Part shown: positions 34,675 to 43,822 of the stretch, piece by piece
How positions within the stretch are numbered: the stretch's first letter is position 1
Layout of the letters: each line of letters starts with the position of its first letter
NCBI RefSeq assembly: GCF_003841405.1
Contig: NZ_PXYA01000001.1
Span: 744,001 to 808,000, forward strand
From: Tetragenococcus halophilus subsp. halophilus DSM 20339
GTDB lineage: Bacteria > Bacillota > Bacilli > Lactobacillales > Enterococcaceae
Direction of reading: 5' to 3'
DNA length: 64,000 nucleotides
The notes under the pieces: generated by a model
Database searches by the model: none
What the model was told of the DNA's origin: nothing
Seen by the model: the letters and a program-made list of their open reading frames with translations, nothing else
Translations under genes and position numbers: made by a program

Positions 34675-35574
34675 CTAGAATGTCTCTTTTTTATAGCCAA
34701 AATCATCCAAGGTCCTTTGTTTATCACGCCAATCTTTTTGCACTTTTACCCAGAGCTCCAGATAAACTTTGTCTCCTAGCATTTTTTCCATGTCTTGACG
34801 CGCCCTAATGCCGATTTGTTTAAGCATTTTTCCACCTTTTCCGATAATAATTCCTTTTTGGCTATCACGCTCAACGTTAATTGTTGCCTGAATACGAATC
34901 TTATCATTTTCGTCTCGTTTCATCGAATCAACCACGACCGCTACGGAGTGAGGAATCTCCTCTTGTGTGAAAAGGAGAACTTTTTCTCTTACTAATTCAG
35001 AGACGATAAAATATTCTGGATGATCAGTAATTTGATCTTTAGGAAAATACTGCGGCCCTTCAGGGATTTGTTCCTCCAGTAACTGCATCAAGGTTTCAAA
35101 GTTATTTCCTTGTGTTGCCGAAAGCGGAACAACTTCAGCAAAATCCATCTGCGTAGCATAATCTTGAATCACTGCTAATAAATCGTCCGGATGGATTTTA
35201 TCAATTTTATTAACGACCAAAAATACTGGAACATCAAGTTTTTGTAGTCGTTCAATGATTAAATTATCACCTTTTCCGCGCTTTTCGTCCGCATTGACCA
35301 TAAATAGTACGGCTTCAACTTCTTGTAAAGCGCCATAAGCCTCATTTACCATATAATCGCCAAGCCGATGTTTGGGTTTATGGATTCCTGGGGTATCAAT
35401 AAAAACAATCTGCATGTTTTCAGTCGTATAAACCCCTTGAATTTTATTACGTGTTGTTTGAGCTTTATCGCTCATAATCGCGATTTTTTGGCCTACAATT
35501 CGATTTAATAAAGTCGATTTTCCTACATTGGGACGGCCGATAATCGCCACAAAACCAGATTTATGTTCTGTCAT
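34675..35574 (-). CDS. era: GTPase Era
   Basis: The 299-residue protein has the Ras-like G domain: GRPNVGKST (G1), [10 protein letters not shown] (G3) and NKID (G4), followed by a C-terminal KH domain with [19 protein letters not shown] (GxxG loop). It binds the 3' end of 16S rRNA and helps 30S assembly. It lies between recO and dgkA. In Bacillus a cdd gene sits between dgkA and era; here that gene is absent, as in many lactic acid bacteria. Confidence 0.98.
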   Translation of the reverse strand: MTEHKSGFVAIIGRPNVGKSTLLNRIVGQKIAIMSDKAQTTRNKIQGVYTTENMQIVFIDTPGIHKPKHRLGDYMVNEAYGALQEVEAVLFMVNADEKRGKGDNLIIERLQKLDVPVFLVVNKIDKIHPDDLLAVIQDYATQMDFAEVVPLSATQGNNFETLMQLLEEQIPEGPQYFPKDQITDHPEYFIVSELVREKVLLFTQEEIPHSVAVVVDSMKRDENDKIRIQATINVERDSQKGIIIGKGGKMLKQIGIRARQDMEKMLGDKVYLELWVKVQKDWRDKQRTLDDFGYKKETF

Positions 35575-35592
35575 TTCTTGTCTTCCTCTTTT

Positions 35593-36000
35593 CTAATGTA
35601 TCATTATTTGATAAATCTTAGGTAAAAAAATGAGCGCGCCCACAAATACAGAAAAGATCGCTGTAATCAAAACAGCCGCTGCCGCAACATCTTTTACTTT
35701 TTTTCCCAAAGGATGAAAGTGGTCATTTGTCACCATATTCACGACATTTTCAAAAACTGTATTTATGATTTCCATTATCAACATCAGAAAAATACACAAC
35801 CCGATCCAAAGCCATTCAAAGCGGTCAAGATCTAACAACAAGCCTAAAATAATGACTAAAACAGCGCAAAACATATGAATGCGCATGTTACGCTCATCTT
35901 TGTAGACAGTTTTTACCCCGCTGATAGCAAACTCGATTGAGTTTAACAGATTTTTACTTTTTCCAACACTAGGTTTTTTATCGTTTGAGTCCATAGGCAT
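35593..36000 (-). CDS. dgkA: Undecaprenol/diacylglycerol kinase (DgkA family)
   Basis: The 135-residue protein has three membrane spans and the DgkA signature MEIINTVFENVVNMVTNDHFHPLGKKVKDVAAAAV with the metal-binding Glu residues. In Gram-positive bacteria it phosphorylates undecaprenol for cell-wall lipid carrier recycling. The start at 36000 has AAGGA eight bases upstream and overlaps the end of ybeY by 23 bp; an ATG two codons on is an alternative. It is part of the pgpH-ybeY-dgkA-era run. Confidence 0.95.
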   Translation of the reverse strand: MPMDSNDKKPSVGKSKNLLNSIEFAISGVKTVYKDERNMRIHMFCAVLVIILGLLLDLDRFEWLWIGLCIFLMLIMEIINTVFENVVNMVTNDHFHPLGKKVKDVAAAAVLITAIFSVFVGALIFLPKIYQIMIH

Positions 36001-36457
36001 TCAAGATTTCCTTTTGTAGTCCAAACATCTTTTTTTCATCTTCGGGTGTCATGTGATCATATCCATTAATATGCAAAAAACCATGAAGGGCTAAAAAGCC
36101 CACTTCGCGTTCATAACTATGTCCATATTCTGCAGCTTGCTCTTGCGCTCTTTGAGTAGAAATCATAATATCGCCTAGTTCATTGGGTAAATCAGTCATC
36201 TCTTCATCGTCAAAAAATATCGGCATTTCATCCTCGCCTGCTTCTTCGATGGCAAAACTAATGACATCTGTCGGCGCGTCTTTTCCACGATAATCACGAT
36301 TGATCATTTGAATACCTTCATTATCCATAAAAGTGATCGACATTTCGCTATTTTCCGGAAGTTTTAGATAGTCTGCTGCATACTGCAACAAACGATCAAT
36401 CTCTTCTCGTTCATTTTTACTTACTTTTTGGGTTTCATCAATAAAAGTGATTTCCAA
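35978..36457 (-). CDS. ybeY: Endoribonuclease YbeY
   Basis: The 159-residue protein has the zinc-binding motif HGFLHINGYDH near the C-terminus and the IMISTQRAQEQAAEYGHSYEREVGFL stretch of the family. It processes the 3' end of 16S rRNA and takes part in ribosome quality control. It follows pgpH with two bases between and overlaps dgkA, indicating one transcript. Confidence 0.97.
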   Translation of the reverse strand: MEITFIDETQKVSKNEREEIDRLLQYAADYLKLPENSEMSITFMDNEGIQMINRDYRGKDAPTDVISFAIEEAGEDEMPIFFDDEEMTDLPNELGDIMISTQRAQEQAAEYGHSYEREVGFLALHGFLHINGYDHMTPEDEKKMFGLQKEILNAYGLKR

Positions 36458-36459
36458 TA

Positions 36460-38658
36460 TTAGTCACTTCTTTCTTGTTCTTCTTTCATTTTTTCAGCTT
36501 CAGACTTCATTTTAGGATACTTGATCCGAGAATGGAAAGTACTACACAAACCGTTAATGAGCGATTTTTGAATAATTTTAAGTTCTTTTAATGTTAGCTG
36601 TGCATCGTCCAATTGTCCATCTAACATTCGATCTGTAATTAGATTTGAAACAAAATCTTTAATTTTTTCATTGGTCGGTTCATCCATAGCGCGAACAGCT
36701 GCTTCACAACTATCTGCGATGCTGACTACACCAGCTTCTTTGGTCTGTGGGATAGGTCCTGGATAACGGAAATCATTTTCAGTAACTTCAGGATTACGCT
36801 CTTGGGCTTTAACGTAAAAGTATTTCATCAAGGTTGTCCCATGATGTTGCTGACAGATATCGATGACCATCTGTGGCATTTTTTCTTTTTCCAATACAGC
36901 TACTCCATCAGTCACATGACCAAAAATGATTTGTTTACTGTCTTCTGGCAGTAAGAAATTGTGCGGATTTTCAGCCCCTTGCGGCAGGTTTTCAACAAAG
37001 AAGTTGGCATGCTTTAATTTCCCAATGTCATGATAGTAACAAGCCACACGGGTTAATAACGACCGTCCGCCAATTTCAGCAACCGCGTTGGCACTTAAAT
37101 TAGCGACCATCATGCTATGATGATAAGTTCCGGGTGCTTCTTCTAAAAGCTTTTTCAATAGTGGATGGTTAGGATTACTCAACTCATTTAAAACAGTATC
37201 ACTGTCATCAGTAACCATTAATTCAATCAATTGATATAAACCCACACCCATCAATAAAGATAAAATACTACCGGCCAAGCTACAAGCTAAGGCGATCCAG
37301 GTTTGACTATCAGCAAAATCTACTCCTTGTAAAACCAGTAAAGTAAGACTGATCAAAAATGGAAATACGACAATCCACAATACTGACTGTCGCCCCTGAT
37401 GGGAAATACGTCTTCTTGGCAATATCGTTCCCATAAGTCCAGAGAACATATAGACAATTAAAATAACCGGTAAAACATTGGTACCTACGGATTCATAAAA
37501 AATAAAGGCTGCAAAAACAACTTGAAACGCAGCTGCTAAGATTCCAGACCGTCGATTCACAAAGAAACTCAAAACTAAAGGAATAAACGCGGCTGGGAAA
37601 AACAGAGGTATGTAAGGGACTGCTTCTGTTTGAAAGAGTTGGAAAAACTTCATAAACACTAGACTCAGTGTCATTGCAACCACATAAAAGACCCACTGAT
37701 TTTCGCGCTTATCCTTATCTTTTACTGGAAAACTAAGATAAAGCAACACGATAATTTGTAATAATGCAGCTAAGACAATGGCTACAAATGGGAAAAAAGA
37801 TTGATTTTTCTCGGTCATGCCTAATACATTAAGTTTTTGAATAGCTGTTGAATCAATTTGCGAACCTTCACGCACAATAATTTCGCCTTGATAAATCATT
37901 ACGGGCTGTACCGAATCTTTGGCTTCTTGTTTTAACTCTTCAGTTTTTTGCTCATTTAAAAAGGTATTAACCGTAATTCCTTCATCTACTAAATAAGAAG
38001 TAGCTTCTTTTTGTTCATCAGATAAATCAAGTACTTTTACTTGTTCTTCAGCATTTTGTCGCGCCGTATTTAGATCATTTTGTCGAATTTGTTCAGACAT
38101 TCTCTGGTCGACGATTTCCAGACTTTCTTCTTTTACCTGATCTAGTTCTTCTTGATTCAGACTAAAAGCCGTCCGATAAAAACTGGCAGGAAGTTGCTGA
38201 TAAAAATTTAAATTATCGCTATCGATTTTCTCTAATTCTTTTTTCATTGCAGCCAATTTCTCATCCTCTGTCACCTTATCCACAGAATCGTTATTTTCGG
38301 CCTCTTCTTCACGTTTTTCATTTTCTTCTTCACTGTCTTGTCTTACATCATCAATCATATCAAATAGATGTTCAATCAATTCATGTTGTTCATTGGTAAT
38401 ATCTTCTTGGTAAGTATATTCAGGAACGACAGCTTCAGCTGCTAATTTTTCTTTTTGTTCAGTTGCAGGCGTATTTTCGACAGTTTTATTTGCCCGAATA
38501 CTTTCTTCTGCCACTTGCCCTTCTTTATAATTGGTATCTTGTTGACGCACACTTGAATATAAAATTCCGCTAGTAATTAAAAAAAAGAGTAAAAATAAAA
38601 CAGGTAAGAAGGTTTTCCCCATTCTATTTTTTAAGCGTCTTAAAGGTGCGATGATCAT
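36460..38658 (-). CDS. pgpH: Cyclic-di-AMP phosphodiesterase PgpH (7TM-HD)
   Basis: The 732-residue protein has an N-terminal membrane span, a large acidic extracellular 7TMR-HDED domain (about residues 45-280), seven membrane spans (about 285-480) and a cytoplasmic HD domain with HHSMMVANLSANAVAEIGGR, CYYHDIGKLKH and IIFGHVTDGV. It degrades c-di-AMP, which controls potassium and osmolyte uptake. The extracellular domain is notably Glu/Asp-rich (EENEKREEEAENN), in line with salt exposure. The ATG has AGGGAGG eleven bases before it. It lies directly upstream of ybeY and behind phoH. Confidence 0.96.
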   Translation of the reverse strand: MIIAPLRRLKNRMGKTFLPVLFLLFFLITSGILYSSVRQQDTNYKEGQVAEESIRANKTVENTPATEQKEKLAAEAVVPEYTYQEDITNEQHELIEHLFDMIDDVRQDSEEENEKREEEAENNDSVDKVTEDEKLAAMKKELEKIDSDNLNFYQQLPASFYRTAFSLNQEELDQVKEESLEIVDQRMSEQIRQNDLNTARQNAEEQVKVLDLSDEQKEATSYLVDEGITVNTFLNEQKTEELKQEAKDSVQPVMIYQGEIIVREGSQIDSTAIQKLNVLGMTEKNQSFFPFVAIVLAALLQIIVLLYLSFPVKDKDKRENQWVFYVVAMTLSLVFMKFFQLFQTEAVPYIPLFFPAAFIPLVLSFFVNRRSGILAAAFQVVFAAFIFYESVGTNVLPVILIVYMFSGLMGTILPRRRISHQGRQSVLWIVVFPFLISLTLLVLQGVDFADSQTWIALACSLAGSILSLLMGVGLYQLIELMVTDDSDTVLNELSNPNHPLLKKLLEEAPGTYHHSMMVANLSANAVAEIGGRSLLTRVACYYHDIGKLKHANFFVENLPQGAENPHNFLLPEDSKQIIFGHVTDGVAVLEKEKMPQMVIDICQQHHGTTLMKYFYVKAQERNPEVTENDFRYPGPIPQTKEAGVVSIADSCEAAVRAMDEPTNEKIKDFVSNLITDRMLDGQLDDAQLTLKELKIIQKSLINGLCSTFHSRIKYPKMKSEAEKMKEEQERSD

Positions 38659-38726
38659 GCTTTACTTTTCCTCCCTCCTCTGTTGTCTATCTTTTGATAA
38701 AACCAACCGAGGTCTTAAGCTAACTT

Positions 38727-39701
38727 TTAATCAAGCTCGTTCTTATTTTTTTGCTCATAGGCTTCGATAATCTGCGCTACAACTGGATGTCTTACCACAT
38801 CGTTAGCGTCAAAATTAACAAAAGCAATATTTTTAATATTGTGTAAAGTCCTTTGCGCATCGACTAAACCACTAACCGCTCCTTTAGGTAAGTCAATCTG
38901 ACTGATATCGCCGTTGACAATCATCTTTGATTGAAAACCTAAACGTGTCAAAAACATCTTCATTTGCGCTATCGTCGTGTTTTGTGCTTCGTCTAAAATA
39001 ACAAAAGCGTCATCTAAAGTACGTCCCCGCATGTAAGCTAAAGGAGCAATTTCTACTACACCTCGTTCCATCAAACGATTGGTATGTTCTACGCCAAAAA
39101 TTTGGTAAAGCGCGTCATATACCGGACGTAGATAAGGATCTACTTTTTCCTTTAAATCTCCTGGCAAAAACCCTAAACTTTCGCCGGCTTCTACGGCTGG
39201 TCTAGTTAAAATAATACGTTTAACCGTTCCTTTTTTTAAAGCAGCGATTGCTAAAACCACAGCTAAAAACGTTTTTCCTGTTCCAGCTGGCCCAATACCA
39301 AAAGTGACATCGTGCTTATTTACAGCTTCAATATATCCTTTTTGTCCTAAATTTTTCGCTCGGATAGGATTCCCTTTATCATCTTTAATAATTTCTTTTT
39401 CATACATTTCGATAAAGGAAGACAATGCGCCTTGATTTGCTAGATTCAAGGCCGAAACCACATCAGGCGTGTTGATTTCGATGCCACGTTTAATTAATTC
39501 TTGTAAAGACTGAAATACCGCTACTACCAAATCCACACTCGTTTTCTCACCTTGAATTTGAATCACTTCGCCGCGCGCGCGTATCGTCGTTTTTGTCGCA
39601 TCTTCTATTAATTTGACGTGTTTGTCATGGGTTCCTAAAAGTAAATCCATATCCTGCGGTTGTGTTACTTTTAATTCAAAAGACGTAAAATCTTCCGTCA
39701 A
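38727..39701 (-). CDS. phoH: PhoH-family ATPase
   Basis: The 324-residue protein has an N-terminal KH-like part and a PhoH ATPase core: FGIGPAGTGKTFLA (Walker A), LTRPAVEAGESLGFLPGDLKEKVDPYLRPVYDAL, and AFVILDEAQNTT (Walker B). It is thought to act with YbeY in RNA metabolism, and the two are usually neighbours. I place the start at TTG 39701 (TTG-ACG-GAA), because AAAGGAG lies seven bases before it; a GTG seven codons upstream would put that ribosome site inside the gene. It starts the phoH-pgpH-ybeY-dgkA-era-recO series. Confidence 0.95.
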   Translation of the reverse strand: MTEDFTSFELKVTQPQDMDLLLGTHDKHVKLIEDATKTTIRARGEVIQIQGEKTSVDLVVAVFQSLQELIKRGIEINTPDVVSALNLANQGALSSFIEMYEKEIIKDDKGNPIRAKNLGQKGYIEAVNKHDVTFGIGPAGTGKTFLAVVLAIAALKKGTVKRIILTRPAVEAGESLGFLPGDLKEKVDPYLRPVYDALYQIFGVEHTNRLMERGVVEIAPLAYMRGRTLDDAFVILDEAQNTTIAQMKMFLTRLGFQSKMIVNGDISQIDLPKGAVSGLVDAQRTLHNIKNIAFVNFDANDVVRHPVVAQIIEAYEQKNKNELD

Positions 39702-39879
39702 AAAACTCGCTCCTTTTACCACAGCTATTCCAAGATCTAGCCTTCTAAGATTCTTTTTTCACTGTTTTTCGTCCATTCATTATTTATTTTCACAGGCGAC
39801 AAGTGTTTAGCCGCAATGTTTCTACCATATCATACCATAGATATTCTAAAAGAAAAATTGCTTTTATCTAACGTAAATA

Positions 39880-39922
39880 AATAAAGCTGTTGCCAAGACT
39901 AAGAAGACTTGCAACAGCTTTT
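39880..39922 (-). terminator. Terminator of the yqeY gene
   Basis: AAAGCTGTTGCCAAG (39883-39897) pairs with CTTGCAACAGCTTTT (39908-39922), with one bulge, and TTTATTTATTT follows on the minus strand. It starts four bases below the yqeY stop. Confidence 0.82.
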
Positions 39923-39926
39923 ATCT

Positions 39927-40376
39927 TTATTTTTGATTTAATAACTCTTTGACGATCGCGTTTACTTGATTGCCATCGGCCTTACCTTTTACCTTAGGCA
40001 TAACAACACCCATTACTTTCCCAAATTCTTTGGGAGAGCTAGCGCCTGTCTGCTCAATTGCTTGGCTGACAATTTGAAAAATCTCGTCTTCTGTCAGTTG
40101 AGCAGGTAGATACCTTTCAACAATCGCAATTTCGCTTTTCGTTTTTTCAGCTAAATCATCTCGACCAACTTTTTCGAATTCAGCTAAAGAATCACGACGT
40201 TGTTTCATTTCGCGTGAGATAATCGCTAATTCTTCTTCATCGGTCAAGTCACGACCAAGGTTGATCTTTTCATTTTGCAACGATGCTTTGAGCATGCGAA
40301 TGACTTGTAAAGACTTTTTATCCTTGCCCTTCATAGCAGCTTTCATATCATCGTTTAATTTCGTAAGCAGTGTCAC
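39927..40376 (-). CDS. yqeY: YqeY (GatB/YqeY domain) protein
   Basis: The 149-residue protein is a full-length YqeY: SLLTKLNDDMKAAMKGKDKKSLQVIRML at the start and the tRNA-binding helical tail with GKVMGVVMPKVKGKADGNQVNAIVKELL, the last part resembling the GatB tail domain. Its function is unclear; a role in tRNA handling is proposed from the domain. It follows rpsU closely, the standard order in Firmicutes. Confidence 0.95.
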   Translation of the reverse strand: MTLLTKLNDDMKAAMKGKDKKSLQVIRMLKASLQNEKINLGRDLTDEEELAIISREMKQRRDSLAEFEKVGRDDLAEKTKSEIAIVERYLPAQLTEDEIFQIVSQAIEQTGASSPKEFGKVMGVVMPKVKGKADGNQVNAIVKELLNQK

Positions 40377-40406
40377 ACTACCAGCTCCACTTCTATACAG
40401 ATGAAA

Positions 40407-40586
40407 TTAAAATTTCTTTTTACGTTTTCTAGCTGCTTCAGATTTTTTCTTACGTTTCACGCTTGGTTTTTCGTAAAATTCACGTTTCCGTGACTCTTGC
40501 AAAGTACCTGCTTTTGAAACGGAACGTTTGAAGCGACGAAGAGCATCATCAAGAGATTCGTTTTTATGAACGACTGTTTTTGACAT
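40407..40586 (-). CDS. rpsU: 30S ribosomal protein S21
   Basis: The start is the ATG at 40586 ([23 protein letters not shown]), with GAGGGAGGG upstream; the longer frame contains that ribosome site. The 59-residue protein matches S21: [35 protein letters not shown]. It binds near the anti-Shine-Dalgarno region of 16S rRNA. It is co-transcribed with yqeY. Confidence 0.98.
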   Translation of the reverse strand: MSKTVVHKNESLDDALRRFKRSVSKAGTLQESRKREFYEKPSVKRKKKSEAARKRKKKF

Positions 40587-40850
40587 ATAATTCCCTCCCT
40601 CCGAGCTCAAATAGTAACCGTTTTTGTTATGAAATAAATGATTATTCCAATAACATCACTGTCCAATAAAAATTATAGCTAACTCTCGAAAATGTGTCAA
40701 GCTGTTTTCGCAAAAGCAGAATTGTTTTTTATAACAATTGCAATTTACAGAGGACCGTTAAAACAAACTATATGTATCAGTTGTAATTTTTCTTACTTTC
40801 AAGCATACTTAAAAAAAACCTTATAACATTATTCTGATAAAGGAGCCAAT

Positions 40851-41774
40851 ATGATGAAAAAAATAAAAAGTATTTTCTTCTTGTTATCTTGTTTCATATT
40901 TTTATCCGGGTGCTCTTCTTTACCAGGATTACCTTCTAATAAGGACGATCATGTCATTTCTATTTCAGGAGGAATCACCACAGAGACGCAAATTTTAGCG
41001 GGGCTTGTTGATGGCATGATTGAACACTACACTGATTATGAGACGAGTGTGATCAACAATTTAGGTACTGCCCAAATTGACCAACAAGCGCTAAATAAGG
41101 GAGATGTTGATATTTCCGCTGGTAGATACACTGGAACAGATATCACTACCATCTTAAAAATGGACGCGATCAAAGATCCGAAAAAAGCCTTTGATGTATC
41201 AAAAGAAGAACTCAAATCACGCTATAATCAAGTCCGTTTCCCCTCTTATGGCTTTGATAATACTTTTGCTTTTATGGTACGAGAAGATACAGCTGAGAAA
41301 TACGATTTAGAGAAAGTTAGCGATCTAGAAGAAATCTCCGATCAATTAACGGTAGGAACAGATCGTCCTTGGCTCACACGTGTAGGTGACGGCTATCAAG
41401 GTTTTATACAGGAATATGGTTTTGATTTTGCTACCATGTTACCTATGCAGATCGGACTTGTTTATGACGCAGTAGCTTCAGGCAGTGTTGATCTGGTATT
41501 AGGTTATTCAACAGACGGCCGAGTAGCTAGTAATAACTTAGTCATGTTAGAAGATGACCATCAATTTTTCCCACCTTATGATGCGACCATGATTGTAAGA
41601 CAGGAACTTTTAGACCAATATCCTGAGTGTAAAGAAATATTAGATAAACTCGTGGATACCATAGACACAAAAACTATGCAAGAATTAAACTATCAAGCAG
41701 ACAATGATCTAGTTGAGCCTTCAATTGTTGCCAGACAATTTTTACAGGAAAATAACTATTTTGAAGATAATTAA
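40851..41774 (+). CDS. Osmoprotectant (glycine betaine/choline) ABC substrate-binding lipoprotein, orphan
   Basis: The 307-residue protein has a lipoprotein signal peptide with lipobox FLSGC. The mature domain is an OpuCC/OpuFB-type binding protein: ISGGITTETQILAGLVDGMIEHYTDY at the start, the QVRFPSYGFDNTFAFMVREDTAEKY region, and DLVLGYSTDGRVASNNLVMLEDDHQFFPPYDATMIVRQ near the ligand pocket. Such proteins capture glycine betaine, choline or carnitine for uptake under salt stress. Strikingly no ATPase or permease gene is adjacent, so it must use a transporter elsewhere or be a lone sensor. AAAGGAG lies five bases before the first ATG (40851) and eight before the second (40854). Confidence 0.9.
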   Translation: MMKKIKSIFFLLSCFIFLSGCSSLPGLPSNKDDHVISISGGITTETQILAGLVDGMIEHYTDYETSVINNLGTAQIDQQALNKGDVDISAGRYTGTDITTILKMDAIKDPKKAFDVSKEELKSRYNQVRFPSYGFDNTFAFMVREDTAEKYDLEKVSDLEEISDQLTVGTDRPWLTRVGDGYQGFIQEYGFDFATMLPMQIGLVYDAVASGSVDLVLGYSTDGRVASNNLVMLEDDHQFFPPYDATMIVRQELLDQYPECKEILDKLVDTIDTKTMQELNYQADNDLVEPSIVARQFLQENNYFEDN

Positions 41775-41822
41775 AAAAACTTTCAAGCAATGGTCATTCA
41801 ACCCCTTGCTTGAAAGTTTTTG
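41774..41822 (+). terminator. Terminator of the binding-protein gene
   Basis: AAACTTTCAAGCAA (41777-41790) pairs with TTGCTTGAAAGTTTT (41806-41820), and TTTG follows. The A-run on the left arm may allow use from the minus strand too. Confidence 0.85.
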
Positions 41823-41858
41823 TTTAGTTTTAACTGATTATTAACTTTTATCTACAGC

Positions 41859-43139
41859 TTACTGTTCGTCTTCTTTAGCAGGAAGCTTTTCGACTAAAAC
41901 TTTATTGACCCGTCGTTTTTGGACATCAAGTACTTTGACATATAGCTGACCAAAAGTAAAAGAGTCGTTAATCTCGGGTACTTTTTCTAATTGCTCAATA
42001 ACAAAACCACTTACTGTATTGGATAACCACTCTTCGTTATTTTGAATATTCAATAGATCAAACAATTTATCTAATGAATAAGTACCTCTGATCTTGTAAG
42101 TTTCTCCTTCTTCAATGGTTTCTATTTCTTGTTGTACAACGTCGGTTTCATCCCAAATTTCTCCAACCAGTTCTTCTAAGGCGTCTTCCATTGTTGCCAA
42201 ACCTAGTGTTCCTCCGTACTCGTCTACAACAATTGCCAAATGATTTTTATCACGCTGCATCATTTTCAATAATTCAGCCAGTTTTATAGTTGGTGGCACA
42301 TACAATACTTCAGAAAGCAAGCCCGCAATCGTGGGAACTTTTGCTTCCTTCCTTTCTTTTGCCCGCAAGTATCTATGAAAATCTTTTTCATGAAGAACGC
42401 CAATTGCATTATCTATAGTTTCTTCATACACAACTAAGCGAGAATAAACATTATGCTCAAAAGTTTGTTCAATCTTTTCATCGGAATCTTCAATATCCAC
42501 GCCCACCACGTCTACTCTAGGCGTTAAAATTGAAGAAATATCAACGTCATCAAATTCAATCGCCGCTTTAACCAAGCTATGTTCCTCATTTTCAATGCTT
42601 CCTTCGACTCTAGCTTCGTCTACTAAGGAAAGTAATTCCGCCTCACTAATAGATTGATCACCATCTACAGAAATCAACCTTTTGACACCCGTTTGCCACT
42701 TAGTCAATAACCATACAAAGGGACTAAAAATAAACATCATAAAACGTAATATAGGCGCTGAAAATTTCGCTACTTGTTCTGGTGCTAATTTAGCTAACAG
42801 TTTAGGCGTAATTTCACTAAATAATAACATTAAAATTGTTGTAGTAACTGTAGCAATAGTTGCGCCATAAACAGGAAAAATATTGACAAAAAAGACTGTT
42901 GCAATAGCGGAACTAGCAATATTCACTAAATTGTTCCCAATTAGAACTGTTGATAATAAAGGCTCAAACCTTTTTTGTAATTTGATTGCTCGGCTAGCTT
43001 TCTTATTTCCTTTTTCAGCTTCATTTTTTAAACGAACAGCGCTTAAAGAAGTAAAGGCTGTTTCTGAAGATGAAAAATATGCTGAAACAAGTAAACAAGT
43101 AAAAAATAAAATAACACTTGTTAACTGACTCGAATCCAT
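41859..43139 (-). CDS. CorC/HlyC-family (DUF21-CBS) membrane protein
   Basis: I start at the ATG at 43139 (MDSSQLTSVILFF); 65 extra codons in the longer frame overlap the Fur-family gene and have no ribosome site. AAGGGGG lies 14 bases upstream, which is long, so the start is the weak point. The 426-residue protein has the DUF21 membrane domain with four spans (SSSETAFTSLSAVRLKNEAEKGN, LSTVLIGNNLVNIASSAIATVFF), two CBS domains (ILTPRVDVVGVD and VVDEYGGTLGLATMEDALEELVGEI), and a C-terminal CorC_HlyC domain. Family members affect magnesium or cobalt efflux, and some were mislabelled hemolysins. Confidence 0.92.
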   Translation of the reverse strand: MDSSQLTSVILFFTCLLVSAYFSSSETAFTSLSAVRLKNEAEKGNKKASRAIKLQKRFEPLLSTVLIGNNLVNIASSAIATVFFVNIFPVYGATIATVTTTILMLLFSEITPKLLAKLAPEQVAKFSAPILRFMMFIFSPFVWLLTKWQTGVKRLISVDGDQSISEAELLSLVDEARVEGSIENEEHSLVKAAIEFDDVDISSILTPRVDVVGVDIEDSDEKIEQTFEHNVYSRLVVYEETIDNAIGVLHEKDFHRYLRAKERKEAKVPTIAGLLSEVLYVPPTIKLAELLKMMQRDKNHLAIVVDEYGGTLGLATMEDALEELVGEIWDETDVVQQEIETIEEGETYKIRGTYSLDKLFDLLNIQNNEEWLSNTVSGFVIEQLEKVPEINDSFTFGQLYVKVLDVQKRRVNKVLVEKLPAKEDEQ

Positions 43140-43290
43140 AAAATGGATAATTCCCCCTTTTGTTAAGTAAAACATCCTTTCAAACAAACAGAAACTTGCT
43201 TCTGTTGCTTGCAAGGAAGTTAATGAAATATCTACAATGATTATTTTTAATGATAAAAATGAACCTACTGGCCTAAAACTCAATAATCTT

Positions 43291-43731
43291 TCAGGCGATA
43301 TTCTGACATTCTTCACAACGTCCATAGATTTCAAAACGATGACTTTCGATTGTGCATCCGGCTAACTGTTCTTGGAAAAAATCCATCGGACAAATCGCCA
43401 CTTCTTTGGTTTTTCCACAAATTAAACAGATAAAATGATGGTGATGATGTTCTGCTCCTTGAAGCGAACAATTAAATCGAAATTTCATTTCTCCTTCTAA
43501 TTCAGTATCTTCTAAAATACCGATCGAAGCAAAATCACGTAAATTACGATAAATGGTATCGTAACTAATTCCTGAATATTTTTGCGTTAAAAATTCATGT
43601 AATTCTTTTGCCGCAACATAACGATTGGCTTTTGCTAAATAAGAAATAATTGTTTCTCTTTTTTTTGTATATTTGAAGCCATAATCTTTCATTTGTTGCA
43701 CGGCTACTTTGACCGCTGATTGATTTTCCAT
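43291..43731 (-). CDS. Fur-family metalloregulator (Zur/Fur type)
   Basis: The start is the ATG at 43731 (MENQSAVKVAVQQMKDYGFKYTKKRETI), with GGAGGGA eight bases upstream; the longer frame overlaps the divergent gene. The 146-residue protein has a winged HTH and, at the dimer domain, a HHHHHFICLICGKTKEV cluster and two CxxC pairs (CLIC and CEEC), the structural zinc site. The five-His run before CLIC suits a Zur- or Fur-like metal sensor; Mn-type PerR residues are not obvious. A Fur-box-like 15-mer lies in the divergent promoter region (43782-43796). The exact metal is not decided by sequence. Confidence 0.92.
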   Translation of the reverse strand: MENQSAVKVAVQQMKDYGFKYTKKRETIISYLAKANRYVAAKELHEFLTQKYSGISYDTIYRNLRDFASIGILEDTELEGEMKFRFNCSLQGAEHHHHHFICLICGKTKEVAICPMDFFQEQLAGCTIESHRFEIYGRCEECQNIA

Positions 43732-43779
43732 TTTGATTCCCTCCAAAGCAAAATCATTTCGATTCAACCTTCTAATATA

Positions 43780-43796
43780 TGTTATAATATTCATAA
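43780..43796 (+). promoter_or_regulatory. ppsR promoter with an overlapping Fur/PerR-box-like dyad
   Basis: TGTTATAAT (43780-43788) is an extended -10 before the PPDK-regulator gene. The 15-mer TTATAATATTCATAA (43782-43796) matches the TTANAATNATTNTAA pattern of Fur/PerR boxes with two mismatches in the right half. It could be the target of the Fur-family protein encoded next door, but this is unproven and such AT-rich dyads arise by chance. Confidence 0.4.
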
Positions 43797-43822
43797 TTAA
43801 ATTGCAAGCGAGGGAAAAGTAT

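Noticed and set aside
43140-43334. N-terminal extension of the CorC-like protein by 65 residues
   Set aside because: It overlaps the Fur-family gene's coding end, is not membrane-like as expected, and has no ribosome site.
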